Shown in pieces: positions 1 to 6,344 of a stretch of DNA of 13,543 bases. Every line of letters begins with the position of its first letter. Position 1 is the first letter of the stretch. Source of the DNA: SVFI01 sp045643145 (GTDB lineage Bacteria > Bacillota > Clostridia > Lachnospirales > Lachnospiraceae); contig JAZUKG010000035.1 in the NCBI GenBank assembly GCA_045643145.1, positions 1-13,543 of the forward strand. The letters run 5' to 3'. The notes beneath the pieces were generated by a model. It saw nothing but the letters and a program-made list of their open reading frames with translations, was not told the origin of the DNA and did not search any database. Position numbers and translations under genes: made by a program.

Positions 1-1030
1 TTGCACCACCATTTACGTTAACCTTGCTCATATCGAACTCAAGATCCTTTGCTACTGCTAAGGACTGTGCAGCAAATGCTTCATTTGCTTCGATTAAATC
101 CATATCAGCTACGGTAAGGCCAGCCTTAGCCATTGCCTTTCTAGTAGCAGGTACAGGACCAACACCCATGATGGAAGGATCGCATCCACCAAGAGCACCA
201 GCTACGAAGGTAGCCATAGGAGTGATTCCAAGTTCTTTAGCCTTCTCTTCACTCATTACAACAACTGCTGCAGCACCATCATTGATACCAGAAGCGTTAC
301 CAGCTGTAACAAATCCGTCTGGATTGATAGCACGTAATTTAGCAAGACCTTCCATTGTTGTGCCTGGACGTGGTCCCTCATCTTTGTTGAATACAACTGT
401 CTCTTTTTTCTTTTTGATTTCAACTGGAACGATTTCTTTATCGAATGCGCCAGCTTCCTGAGCTGCAACTGCTTTGTTCTGTGAGTTAACAGCGAACTGA
501 TCTAACTCTTCACGAGTGATGCCCCACTCTTCGCAGATGTTATCTGCTGTTTTGATCATATGGTAATCATTGAATGCATCCCATAATGCATCGTTAACCA
601 TAGTATCAACTAATTTGGCATTACCCATTCTATATCCATAACGGCCCTGCATCATAGCGTATGGTGCCATAGACATGTTTTCCATACCACCGGCTACAAC
701 GATATCAGCATCTCCGGCCATGATCATCTGAGCTGCCATGTTAACACAGTTAAGACCTGAACCACAAACTACGTTGATTGTAACTGCCGGTACTTCGTTT
801 GGAAGTCCTGCTTTGATACTAGCCTGACGAGCTACGTTCTGTCCCTGTCCAGCCTGGATTACACATCCCATATATACATGATCAACATCTTCAGGTTTAA
901 CACCTGCTCTGTTTAATGCTTCTTTGATTACGATTGCGCCAAGTTCTGGTGCTGGTGTTGTGCTAAGTCCGCCACCCATTGTACCAATTGCAGTACGGCA
1001 AGCACCTGCTAAAACTACTTTTTTTGCCAT
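1..1030 (-). CDS. thlA: Acetyl-CoA acetyltransferase (thiolase), C-terminus beyond window
   Basis: Condenses two acetyl-CoA to acetoacetyl-CoA in the cytosol, the first step of the butyrate pathway in anaerobic Clostridia; it may also work in the thiolytic direction. Read from the ATG at 1028-1030 the protein begins MAKKVVLAGACRTAIG. The acylated catalytic cysteine is Cys89 in NVVCGSGL, followed by VAGGMENMSMAPYAM and, near the left edge, NEAFAAQ and VNVNGGA. About 343 of a usual 390 or so residues are present; the second catalytic Cys and the His of the GGxxALGHP region lie just outside. The start is supported by GGAGG at 1039-1043, 8 bases upstream. The Lys often seen before the catalytic Cys is Val here. 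Butyrate genes (crt, hbd, bcd, etf) could follow downstream, but that is off the window. Biosynthetic type is inferred from length and context. Confidence 0.95.
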   Translation of the reverse strand, partial: MAKKVVLAGACRTAIGTMGGGLSTTPAPELGAIVIKEALNRAGVKPEDVDHVYMGCVIQAGQGQNVARQASIKAGLPNEVPAVTINVVCGSGLNCVNMAAQMIMAGDADIVVAGGMENMSMAPYAMMQGRYGYRMGNAKLVDTMVNDALWDAFNDYHMIKTADNICEEWGITREELDQFAVNSQNKAVAAQEAGAFDKEIVPVEIKKKKETVVFNKDEGPRPGTTMEGLAKLRAINPDGFVTAGNASGINDGAAAVVVMSEEKAKELGITPMATFVAGALGGCDPSIMGVGPVPATRKAMAKAGLTVADMDLIEANEAFAAQSLAVAKDLEFDMSKVNVNGGA

Positions 1031-1107
1031 TTTTCTTTCCTCCATTTATTTTTATTTGCCCTTCGGCTGCAATGATTGTTATTTTTTTGTCATTGCCGAT
1101 TGTCCTT

Positions 1108-1136
1108 ATTTTACCATAGGGATAGGCTATTTGCAA
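1108..1136 (-). promoter_or_regulatory. Sigma-A type promoter of thlA
   Basis: Reading the minus strand, TTGCAA (1131-1136) and TAAAAT (1108-1113) are separated by exactly 17 bases. The predicted transcript starts near 1100 and leaves a leader of about 70 bases before the GGAGG site. The leader contains an inverted repeat, GCAATGA at 1069-1075 with TCATTGC at 1090-1096 and a 14-base loop, which could form a weak hairpin. No TTGTTAA-type Rex site was seen. Confidence 0.65.
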
Positions 1137-1183
1137 TGCCTTTTAACGGCACGTTTGACGAAATATTGTACAAAAATTCATGC

Positions 1184-1216
1184 AAAAAGAGACATCCCTT
1201 TGGATGCCTCTTTTTT
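1184..1216 (-). terminator. Rho-independent terminator after hpf
   Basis: On the minus strand a 9-pair stem (GAGGCATCC with GGATGTCTC, one G-U pair) closes a 4-base loop and is followed by five T. It lies 13 bases beyond the hpf stop and separates hpf from the thlA promoter. The plus strand reads a similar hairpin followed by six T, so it may work in both directions. Confidence 0.85.
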
Positions 1217-1228
1217 ATGTGAACTAAA

Positions 1229-1756
<528 letters not shown>

Positions 1757-1791
1757 ATTGATCATCCCTTTCTTCCTAAATTTATGTGATA

Positions 1792-1821
1792 ATTATAGCA
1801 CATTTGTCTATAAATTTGCAA
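1792..1821 (-). promoter_or_regulatory. Extended -10 promoter of hpf
   Basis: The minus strand shows TTGCAA (1816-1821), an 18-base spacer, and a perfect TATAAT (1792-1797) preceded by TGC, giving an extended -10. The start of transcription would be near 1785, about 30 bases before the hpf start codon. An inverted repeat, GTGTG (1836-1840) with CACAC (1850-1854), lies just upstream of the -35 and could be a regulator site. Confidence 0.7.
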
Positions 1822-2334
1822 TATTTATTCAAATTGTGTGTAATTTTTGCACACTAAAAATGTCAATAGATTTTTGGCTGTTTTTGTATGACTTTGTCAT
1901 TTTTAGTACGATATCACAAAACAGATGTTCTCATAGTTACCATAAAGTTTTATTATTTTATCCCTATTTTTATGTGGATAATGTGTATAAGTCAGTTTAT
2001 AAGTCACTTTTCCCCATAAACTCGCACTTTTGTATGTGGATAACTTTCAAACCCAACTTTTTCATATTTCCTCTTTTTTCTATTGCATTCCAAATTCTTT
2101 GTGAGATTTGCACAACTTATACATTTTTGTGTCCGCGAAATCGTTTTCAAGGAAAGTTTGACATATCGTTATTTTTCTTTTTCCGCATTTTTGCCATTCT
2201 TATTTTTCCGTATTTCTGCTCCCTCGCTGATAGATCTTTCATCCCCTATGTTTACACAATTAAAATCCAATTTACCTTCCCGGCAATGTCAAAACTATTT
2301 GCTGCCGGCAAATGCCACGATACCAAATCCTGAT
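1822..2334. other. AT-rich gene-free stretch between the NlpC/P60 terminator and the hpf promoter
   Basis: About 510 bases with no convincing gene on either strand. A long plus-strand reading frame crosses it but encodes a Phe/Ser-rich chain without a ribosome binding site, running antisense into hpf. Items visible are the DnaA-box cluster (1973-2043), a 9-base direct repeat TATAAGTCA (1986-1994 and 1998-2006), nested inverted repeats around GCCGGC (CCGGCA 2280-2285 with TGCCGG 2303-2308; ATTTGC 2297-2302 with GCAAAT 2308-2313), and a doubtful 31-codon basic frame on the minus strand at 2147-2242. No clear rRNA, tRNA or known riboswitch was recognised. Confidence 0.6.
1973..2043 (+). promoter_or_regulatory. 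Cluster of three DnaA boxes
   Basis: Three exact matches to the DnaA-box consensus TGTGNATAA lie in the same orientation: TGTGGATAA at 1973-1981, TGTGTATAA at 1982-1990 directly abutting it, and TGTGGATAA at 2035-2043. One-mismatch sites occur nearby (TGTGTGTAA at 1835-1843 and TTTTGCACA, reverse orientation, at 1845-1853). The setting is a strongly AT-rich intergenic stretch. No dnaA, dnaN, recF, gyrB or rpmH gene is in view, so this is not an ordinary oriC locus as far as can be seen. It may be a DnaA-titrating or regulatory cluster like those known in Bacillus. Function is inferred. Confidence 0.55.
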
Positions 2335-2369
2335 ATATAAAAAAGCACATGGCTTTCACCATGTGCTTT
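2335..2369 (-). terminator. Rho-independent terminator after the NlpC/P60 gene
   Basis: The minus strand forms a perfect 11-pair stem, AAAGCACATGG with CCATGTGCTTT, around a 6-base loop, running into a T-rich tail (TTTATATA). It starts 15 bases after the stop codon of the hydrolase gene. Confidence 0.88.
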
Positions 2370-2384
2370 CGTTTATTTTTATAA

Positions 2385-3602
2385 TTAGAAAATTCTTCTG
2401 ACTGAAAGAACCTGTCTATAGTTTGCATTTGAAACCTTGATACCTGTCTTAGCTGTTGAAGCATGTACAATCTGACCGCCACCGATATAAAGAGCAACGT
2501 GTCCTGAGTAACATACCAAGTCTCCAGGCTGTGCATTTGCAAGTCCGCCTACATCATATCCACAGCTTCTCTGTGCACCTGATGAATGTGGAAGACTAAC
2601 ACCAAAGTTAGCATATACACTCATTGTAAATCCTGAACAGTCTGTACCGTTTGTTAAGCTTGATCCACCATATACATATGGATTACCAACAAACTGAAGT
2701 GCGAAGTTAGCAACGCTTGATCCTGCTCCGCTTCCGCCGCCTGAAACAGCTGCTCCGCCTGATGAGCCCTTCTTGCCTTTGCCTTTCTTCTTTGCTGCTG
2801 CAGCATTTGCTGCTTCACGAGCTGCTTTTTCTTTTGCAAGTCTGGCTTCTTCTTCTGCCTTTGACTCTGCTTTTACAAATTCTGTATGTAAATCTACATA
2901 ATCAGTAGATACATATCCTTCACCTTCTTCGATCGGAACCTTAACCCATCCGTCTAATCCTTCTTCTTCTAATACAGAAAGATCATCTTCAAGTCCTACC
3001 ATTCCTAAACATCTGGAATCTGTAGTAGCTTCTTCTCTAACTAAAAGTGTTACAGTATTAACTGTAGCGATTCTCTTACGAACTTCTTTTGCAAGTTCGA
3101 TTGCTGCTTCTCCGGTAACAACATATTCTGCTTTAACATATCCTGTTACACTACCTGAAGTAATTTTGTACCAGCCGCCTTCTGCTTCTTCTACAAAATC
3201 ACCAACTGATTTGTCATATAACTTACCAAGGATTTCAGCTTCTTCACTTGGCTCCTGTCTAACGTTTACATAGTCATTACATTTTGCAATAACTAAATTT
3301 TTGTAAGTTTCTTCTTCTGCTAAAAGTCCGGAAGCATCAACTGAGTTTTCGCTAACGGTTTCTTCGATTGGTGCAATGGCTACTGCCGATGCTCCTGCTG
3401 AAAGTGCTAAAAGCTCGTCTGCAGTGGTTTCAGCAATTTCTTCTATAGTATCAACAGCAATTCCTGTACTTAAGTTAACACCTGCTCCTGCTGATGGTAA
3501 GATAGAGCTCATATCCATAGCTGATGCAGCTACCGGTAAACATGACATTGTGAATACCGCACCTAATACAACTGCTGTTTTCTTCATTTTTGTATAAAAC
3601 AT
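2385..3602 (-). CDS. Secreted SH3b-NlpC/P60 cell-wall hydrolase
   Basis: A 405-residue exported peptidoglycan hydrolase, expected to cut D-Glu to diamino-acid bonds of stem peptides. A signal peptide (about 6-28, MKKTAVVLGAVF, likely cleaved after ASA) is followed by an acidic/Ser region, two bacterial SH3 domains (about 103-162, YVNVRQEPS, and 177-238, TLLVREEAT), an Ala/Lys/Glu-rich then Gly/Ser-rich linker (240-296), and the NlpC/P60 domain (297-405). The catalytic triad candidates are Cys322 in DCSGF, His368 in GHVALYIGGG and His380 in IVHAS. The start at 3600-3602 has GGAGG four bases upstream; a more upstream in-frame ATG at 3692 lies inside the promoter and is rejected. The SH3 domains probably bind wall peptides. 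Single gene with its own promoter, WalR-like site and terminator. Confidence 0.93.
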   Translation of the reverse strand: MFYTKMKKTAVVLGAVFTMSCLPVAASAMDMSSILPSAGAGVNLSTGIAVDTIEEIAETTADELLALSAGASAVAIAPIEETVSENSVDASGLLAEEETYKNLVIAKCNDYVNVRQEPSEEAEILGKLYDKSVGDFVEEAEGGWYKITSGSVTGYVKAEYVVTGEAAIELAKEVRKRIATVNTVTLLVREEATTDSRCLGMVGLEDDLSVLEEEGLDGWVKVPIEEGEGYVSTDYVDLHTEFVKAESKAEEEARLAKEKAAREAANAAAAKKKGKGKKGSSGGAAVSGGGSGAGSSVANFALQFVGNPYVYGGSSLTNGTDCSGFTMSVYANFGVSLPHSSGAQRSCGYDVGGLANAQPGDLVCYSGHVALYIGGGQIVHASTAKTGIKVSNANYRQVLSVRRIF

Positions 3603-3636
3603 ATAGCCTCCAAATGTTTGTCCAAATTTTAAATTT

Positions 3637-3653
3637 GTTACAAATTTGTTACA
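3637..3653 (-). promoter_or_regulatory. WalR (YycF) type binding site
   Basis: The minus strand reads TGTAAC-AAATT-TGTAAC, an exact fit to the WalR consensus TGTWAH-N5-TGTWAH known from Bacillus and Staphylococcus. A second, off-spaced pair (TGTTAC, six bases, TGTTAT at 3667-3684) lies in the promoter spacer. WalRK controls wall hydrolases, which fits the NlpC/P60 gene downstream. The exact site lies just downstream of the predicted -10, a position that in Bacillus usually means repression. The regulator itself is not in this window. Confidence 0.6.
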
Positions 3654-3663
3654 TCTGTAATAA

Positions 3664-3692
3664 AATATAACATTCCATGTAACATTTGTCAA
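3664..3692 (-). promoter_or_regulatory. Promoter of the NlpC/P60 gene
   Basis: The minus strand has a perfect -35 TTGACA (3687-3692), a 17-base spacer and TATATT (3664-3669). The predicted start is near 3656, giving a leader of about 55 bases that holds the WalR-like box and then the GGAGG site. It lies between the trxB stop (3729) and the hydrolase gene, so the hydrolase need not depend on trxB readthrough. Confidence 0.75.
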
Positions 3693-3728
3693 CCTTTTTC
3701 ATCCATACTATTGGCATAACAGATTGCT

Positions 3729-4649
3729 TTAAAAATGTAACAAATCCTGTTCTAAGGAGGTAATTGCATTGGCTCCGTCCGCTGTTGCCGTAATAATTTG
3801 TCTCAGTGGTTTTGTTCTGGTATCACCGGCTACATAAATACCTCTGACACTGGTTCTGCAGGTTTCGTCGGCTTTAATATATCCCTTTTCATCCATATCA
3901 ACCAGTCCCTTTACAAATTCTGTTTTCGGAACCGTACCGACTGCAATAAAGACACCGGATACATCTATTTTAAATTTTCTGTCTTCTTTCTTATTATATA
4001 AAGAAAGATTTTCTACCATATCGGTACCGTTAATACTTTCTACTTCGGTATCCCAGAGTATTTCTACATTCGGAAGCTTAAACAGTGCCTCCTGTAAAAT
4101 CTTTGCACCGCGGAGTGTATCTCTTCTGTGAATCAGCGTTACCTTTTTACAGGTTCTGGCCAAAAAGATAGCATCCTCTATGGCAACATCCGATCCTCCA
4201 ACCACTGCTACTTCTCTTTGTCTGAAAAAGGCGCCGTCGCAGGTAGCACAGTAGGATACTCCCATTCCTGCGAGCTGTTCCTCACCCCTGGCTCCGAGTT
4301 TTGCATGATTTGCACCGGTTGCAATGATGACTGTCTTTGATAAATAGTTGGCATCTTTTGTCATAACAAGCTTGCTGTCGCCCTGATCCAATATGCTTTC
4401 TACTTCTGCATCCTTAATAGTCACTCCTAAATGCTCTGCGTGCTTTTGAAAGCTGTCACATAAATCAAAGCCGCTAATCATAGGAAGTCCCGGATAATTG
4501 TCTACCTCATAGGTACTAAGTACCTGTCCTCCTGAAATACCTGTTTTTTCTAATACCAGTAAAGACAAGCCCGCTCTTTTTGCATAAATCGCTGCTGCCA
4601 TTCCTGCAGGACCTGCTCCGATAATAATTACATCCAGTAACTGACTCAT
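3729..4649 (-). CDS. trxB: Thioredoxin reductase (NADPH, FAD)
   Basis: Flavoenzyme of 306 residues that moves electrons from NADPH through FAD and a redox disulfide to thioredoxin in the cytosol. It shows the N-terminal FAD motif GAGPAGMAAA (11-20), the redox-active CATC (134-137), the NADPH segment VVGGSDVAIED followed by HRRDTLRG (174-181), and the C-terminal FAD segment YVAGDTR with the RQI helix start. HRRDxxR argues for NADPH rather than ferredoxin use. The second glycine motif is GGSDVA rather than the common GGGNSA, a small deviation. The start is supported by GGGAGAAGG just upstream. It is divergent from the dehydrogenase gene at 4880 and no thioredoxin gene is adjacent. Confidence 0.96.
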   Translation of the reverse strand: MSQLLDVIIIGAGPAGMAAAIYAKRAGLSLLVLEKTGISGGQVLSTYEVDNYPGLPMISGFDLCDSFQKHAEHLGVTIKDAEVESILDQGDSKLVMTKDANYLSKTVIIATGANHAKLGARGEEQLAGMGVSYCATCDGAFFRQREVAVVGGSDVAIEDAIFLARTCKKVTLIHRRDTLRGAKILQEALFKLPNVEILWDTEVESINGTDMVENLSLYNKKEDRKFKIDVSGVFIAVGTVPKTEFVKGLVDMDEKGYIKADETCRTSVRGIYVAGDTRTKPLRQIITATADGANAITSLEQDLLHF

Positions 4650-4713
4650 ATCCTTCTCCCTTTCTGTTTTTTCGTTTATTTCAATCTGTCATAAAACAAT
4701 ACAATAATTTCTT

Positions 4714-4749
4714 ATTCTACAGTATGAACTCCAAAGTATGAATTCATAC
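4714..4749 (-). promoter_or_regulatory. trxB promoter with a GTATGAA operator candidate
   Basis: On the plus strand GTATGAA occurs at 4722-4728 and, after seven bases, again at 4736-4742, where it abuts its inverted copy TTCATAC (4743-4749) to give a perfect 14-base palindrome. On the minus strand TAGAAT (4714-4719) lies 17 bases from TTCATA (4737-4742), so the half-sites cover the -35 and spacer of the likely trxB promoter. The weak -35 and overlapping repeats fit an activated or repressed redox promoter. The regulator is unknown and not encoded nearby. Confidence 0.5.
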
Positions 4750-4807
4750 CATTTCATCATAACAAATTTATTGCTCCGAGACAATTCATTTCAGTTGATG
4801 ATTTCTT

Positions 4808-4835
4808 TTGTCATATGATAAACTGTATATACAAT
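4808..4835 (+). promoter_or_regulatory. Promoter of the FabG-like dehydrogenase gene
   Basis: TTGTCA (4808-4813) and TACAAT (4830-4835) are separated by 16 bases. The predicted start of transcription is near 4842, about 38 bases before the chosen ATG. The GTATGAA operator lies about 60 bases further upstream. Confidence 0.5.
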
Positions 4836-4879
4836 CTGAAAAGAGAAAATCAAATATCATAATGAAAAGGAATATATAT

Positions 4880-5599
4880 ATGAAGAAAACCGCACTGGTT
4901 ACAGGCGCCTCCCGAGGCATTGGCAAAGAAATCGCTATTGCCCTGGCCCGGGAAGGGTATGATCTGTACCTTATTTGTCATAACAACATCAATCTGTTAC
5001 AGACTCTCTCATCAAAGCTCGAAAAAGAATATCCGATTACCTGCCATACGTTTGCAGGCGATGTTTCAGACTCAGCTTTTATTCATTCGGTGTTTCAGGA
5101 AATAGAACTCCTGGATGTACTGATCAATAATGCAGGCATCTCTTATATCGGTTTATTATCGGATATGACGGACGCAGAATGGCAAAACGTCATCCAGACC
5201 AATCTTTCGTCCTGCTTTTATACCTGCCGCGAAGCTATTCCAAAAATGCTTCAGTCGCACAGCGGTAAGATTTTCAACATATCCTCTGTATGGGGAAATG
5301 TCGGAGCCTCCATGGAGGTTGCCTACTCCGCTTCCAAGGGCGGAGTCAATTCCCTTACCAAAGCTCTGGCCAAAGAACTGGCACCTAGTAATATTCAGGT
5401 AAATGCTTTGGCTCTCGGAATCATCGATACGGATATGAACAAATGCTTTAGCGCAGAAGAACTGGAAGCAATAAAAAACGAAATCCCGGCAGACCGTTTG
5501 GGAACTGCAAAAGAAGCTGCTGATATGGTTATCAGCCTTTTACATTCACCAAGCTATCTCACCGGGCAAATCATTACGCTTGATGGTGGTTGGCAATAG
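4880..5599 (+). CDS. FabG-like short-chain dehydrogenase/reductase (3-oxoacyl-ACP reductase type)
   Basis: A 239-residue classical SDR that should reduce a ketone with NAD(P)H; 3-oxoacyl-ACP is the most likely substrate class, but many FabG paralogues act on other compounds. The cofactor motif is TGASRGIG (8-15), NNAG is at 83-86, and the catalytic tetrad is Asn108, Ser136, Tyr149 and Lys153 (YSASK). The C-terminus LTGQIITLDGGWQ is typical of FabG. The ATG at 4880 is preferred because AAAAGGA lies 8 bases upstream; upstream in-frame ATGs at 4808 and 4862 lie in or near the promoter and lack a good site. It is the only plus-strand gene and stands alone, outside any fab cluster, so a role in bulk fatty-acid synthesis is uncertain. 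Confidence 0.92.
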   Translation: MKKTALVTGASRGIGKEIAIALAREGYDLYLICHNNINLLQTLSSKLEKEYPITCHTFAGDVSDSAFIHSVFQEIELLDVLINNAGISYIGLLSDMTDAEWQNVIQTNLSSCFYTCREAIPKMLQSHSGKIFNISSVWGNVGASMEVAYSASKGGVNSLTKALAKELAPSNIQVNALALGIIDTDMNKCFSAEELEAIKNEIPADRLGTAKEAADMVISLLHSPSYLTGQIITLDGGWQ

Positions 5600-5614
5600 C
5601 CGACCACTTTTTTT
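5586..5614 (+). terminator. Terminator overlapping the dehydrogenase stop codon
   Basis: GTGGTTGGC (5586-5594) pairs with GCCGACCAC (5599-5607) around a four-base AATA loop, with one G-U pair, followed by seven T. The left arm is coding sequence for the last residues (GGWQ) and the final G of the TAG stop is the first base of the right arm. The convergent minus-strand gene ends in the T tract. The minus-strand reading of the hairpin has no T tract. Confidence 0.85.
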
Positions 5615-6323
5615 ATACATGAAATCTTCGATTAATTTCTGTTCTGGCAACTCGTCCGCCTACAATCCAGGTTCCTATAAAAATAATCATCGATACAGTG
5701 GTAGCAATCAGGGTAAGTAAATCCCCCGGGATATGATCCAAATATGACAATGCTGCAAGCGCCGCACTAATCACAACCATTTCGATTTGCAAAACGATGT
5801 AACTCGACCAGTTTTTTATATTGATCAGCATGAGCAGAATAATCAGTGCATTTACCAGTAAAATCAGTCCCGGAATCACATATGCCAGGGACCAACCCTG
5901 AAAGCCGAGTACAACGTCAATGATTACGCATAGTCCGGATACCACAATACACTGAACAGCAATTTTGGCAACATGCCCCTCTTCTGCGTTGAAAATCGAA
6001 AACCAGAGCGTAATCAACAGATATACAATTCCGGCATCTGCAATTACAGCCCATAAAATACCATTTCCTCTGTCATAACTTATATAGTTAATGAATGCTA
6101 AAAGCAGCATCACACAGACTGCTATAAAAGTAATGATACGAAGCAGCATGGTGTATTTCTTTCTCAGAACACTTGCCGGCGGATATCCCGGCAGCTGCAT
6201 AAAATATTCCTTTTCTTCTTCAAATTCTTGGGGCAATTCATCATCCAGCACAGTCTGGCACAGCGGACAAACCTGTAACTTTGCATTATGAATTGACACC
6301 TTACAATGTTTACAATATTTCAT
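5613..6323 (-). CDS. Zinc-ribbon six-pass membrane protein (DUF6320 type)
   Basis: A 236-residue membrane protein of unknown function. An N-terminal zinc ribbon has CKHC (4-7) and CPLC (19-22). After an acidic linker come about six hydrophobic segments (near 59-80, 89-110, 117-140, 146-167, 173-195 and 200-222), ending in a basic tail (RVARTEINRRFHV). The layout matches what is called DUF6320, known to me as a companion of condensation-like acyltransferases in Firmicutes; that assignment is from memory. It is the last gene of the four-gene unit, 21 bases after the acyltransferase stop, with AAAAGGA as ribosome binding site. It could anchor or regulate its acyltransferase neighbour at the membrane, but no function is proven here. 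Confidence 0.8.
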   Translation of the reverse strand: MKYCKHCKVSIHNAKLQVCPLCQTVLDDELPQEFEEEKEYFMQLPGYPPASVLRKKYTMLLRIITFIAVCVMLLLAFINYISYDRGNGILWAVIADAGIVYLLITLWFSIFNAEEGHVAKIAVQCIVVSGLCVIIDVVLGFQGWSLAYVIPGLILLVNALIILLMLINIKNWSSYIVLQIEMVVISAALAALSYLDHIPGDLLTLIATTVSMIIFIGTWIVGGRVARTEINRRFHV

Positions 6324-6344
6324 CTTGAAAATCCTTTTTTCGAA

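Noticed and set aside
1973..2043. Calling the DnaA boxes the chromosomal origin
   Set aside because: None of the genes that normally flank oriC in Firmicutes is present, and skew over the chromosome cannot be seen from here.
2147..2242. 31-codon basic frame on the minus strand (begins MKDLSAREQKYGK)
   Set aside because: GGGG abuts the ATG with no proper spacing, no good promoter was found, and the stop is TGA unlike all other genes here. It could be a small protein gene but cannot be supported from sequence alone.
3603..3692. Upstream start (ATG at 3690-3692) for the NlpC/P60 protein
   Set aside because: It overlaps the -35 element and would place a 30-residue tail before the signal peptide; GGAGG lies only before the ATG at 3600-3602.
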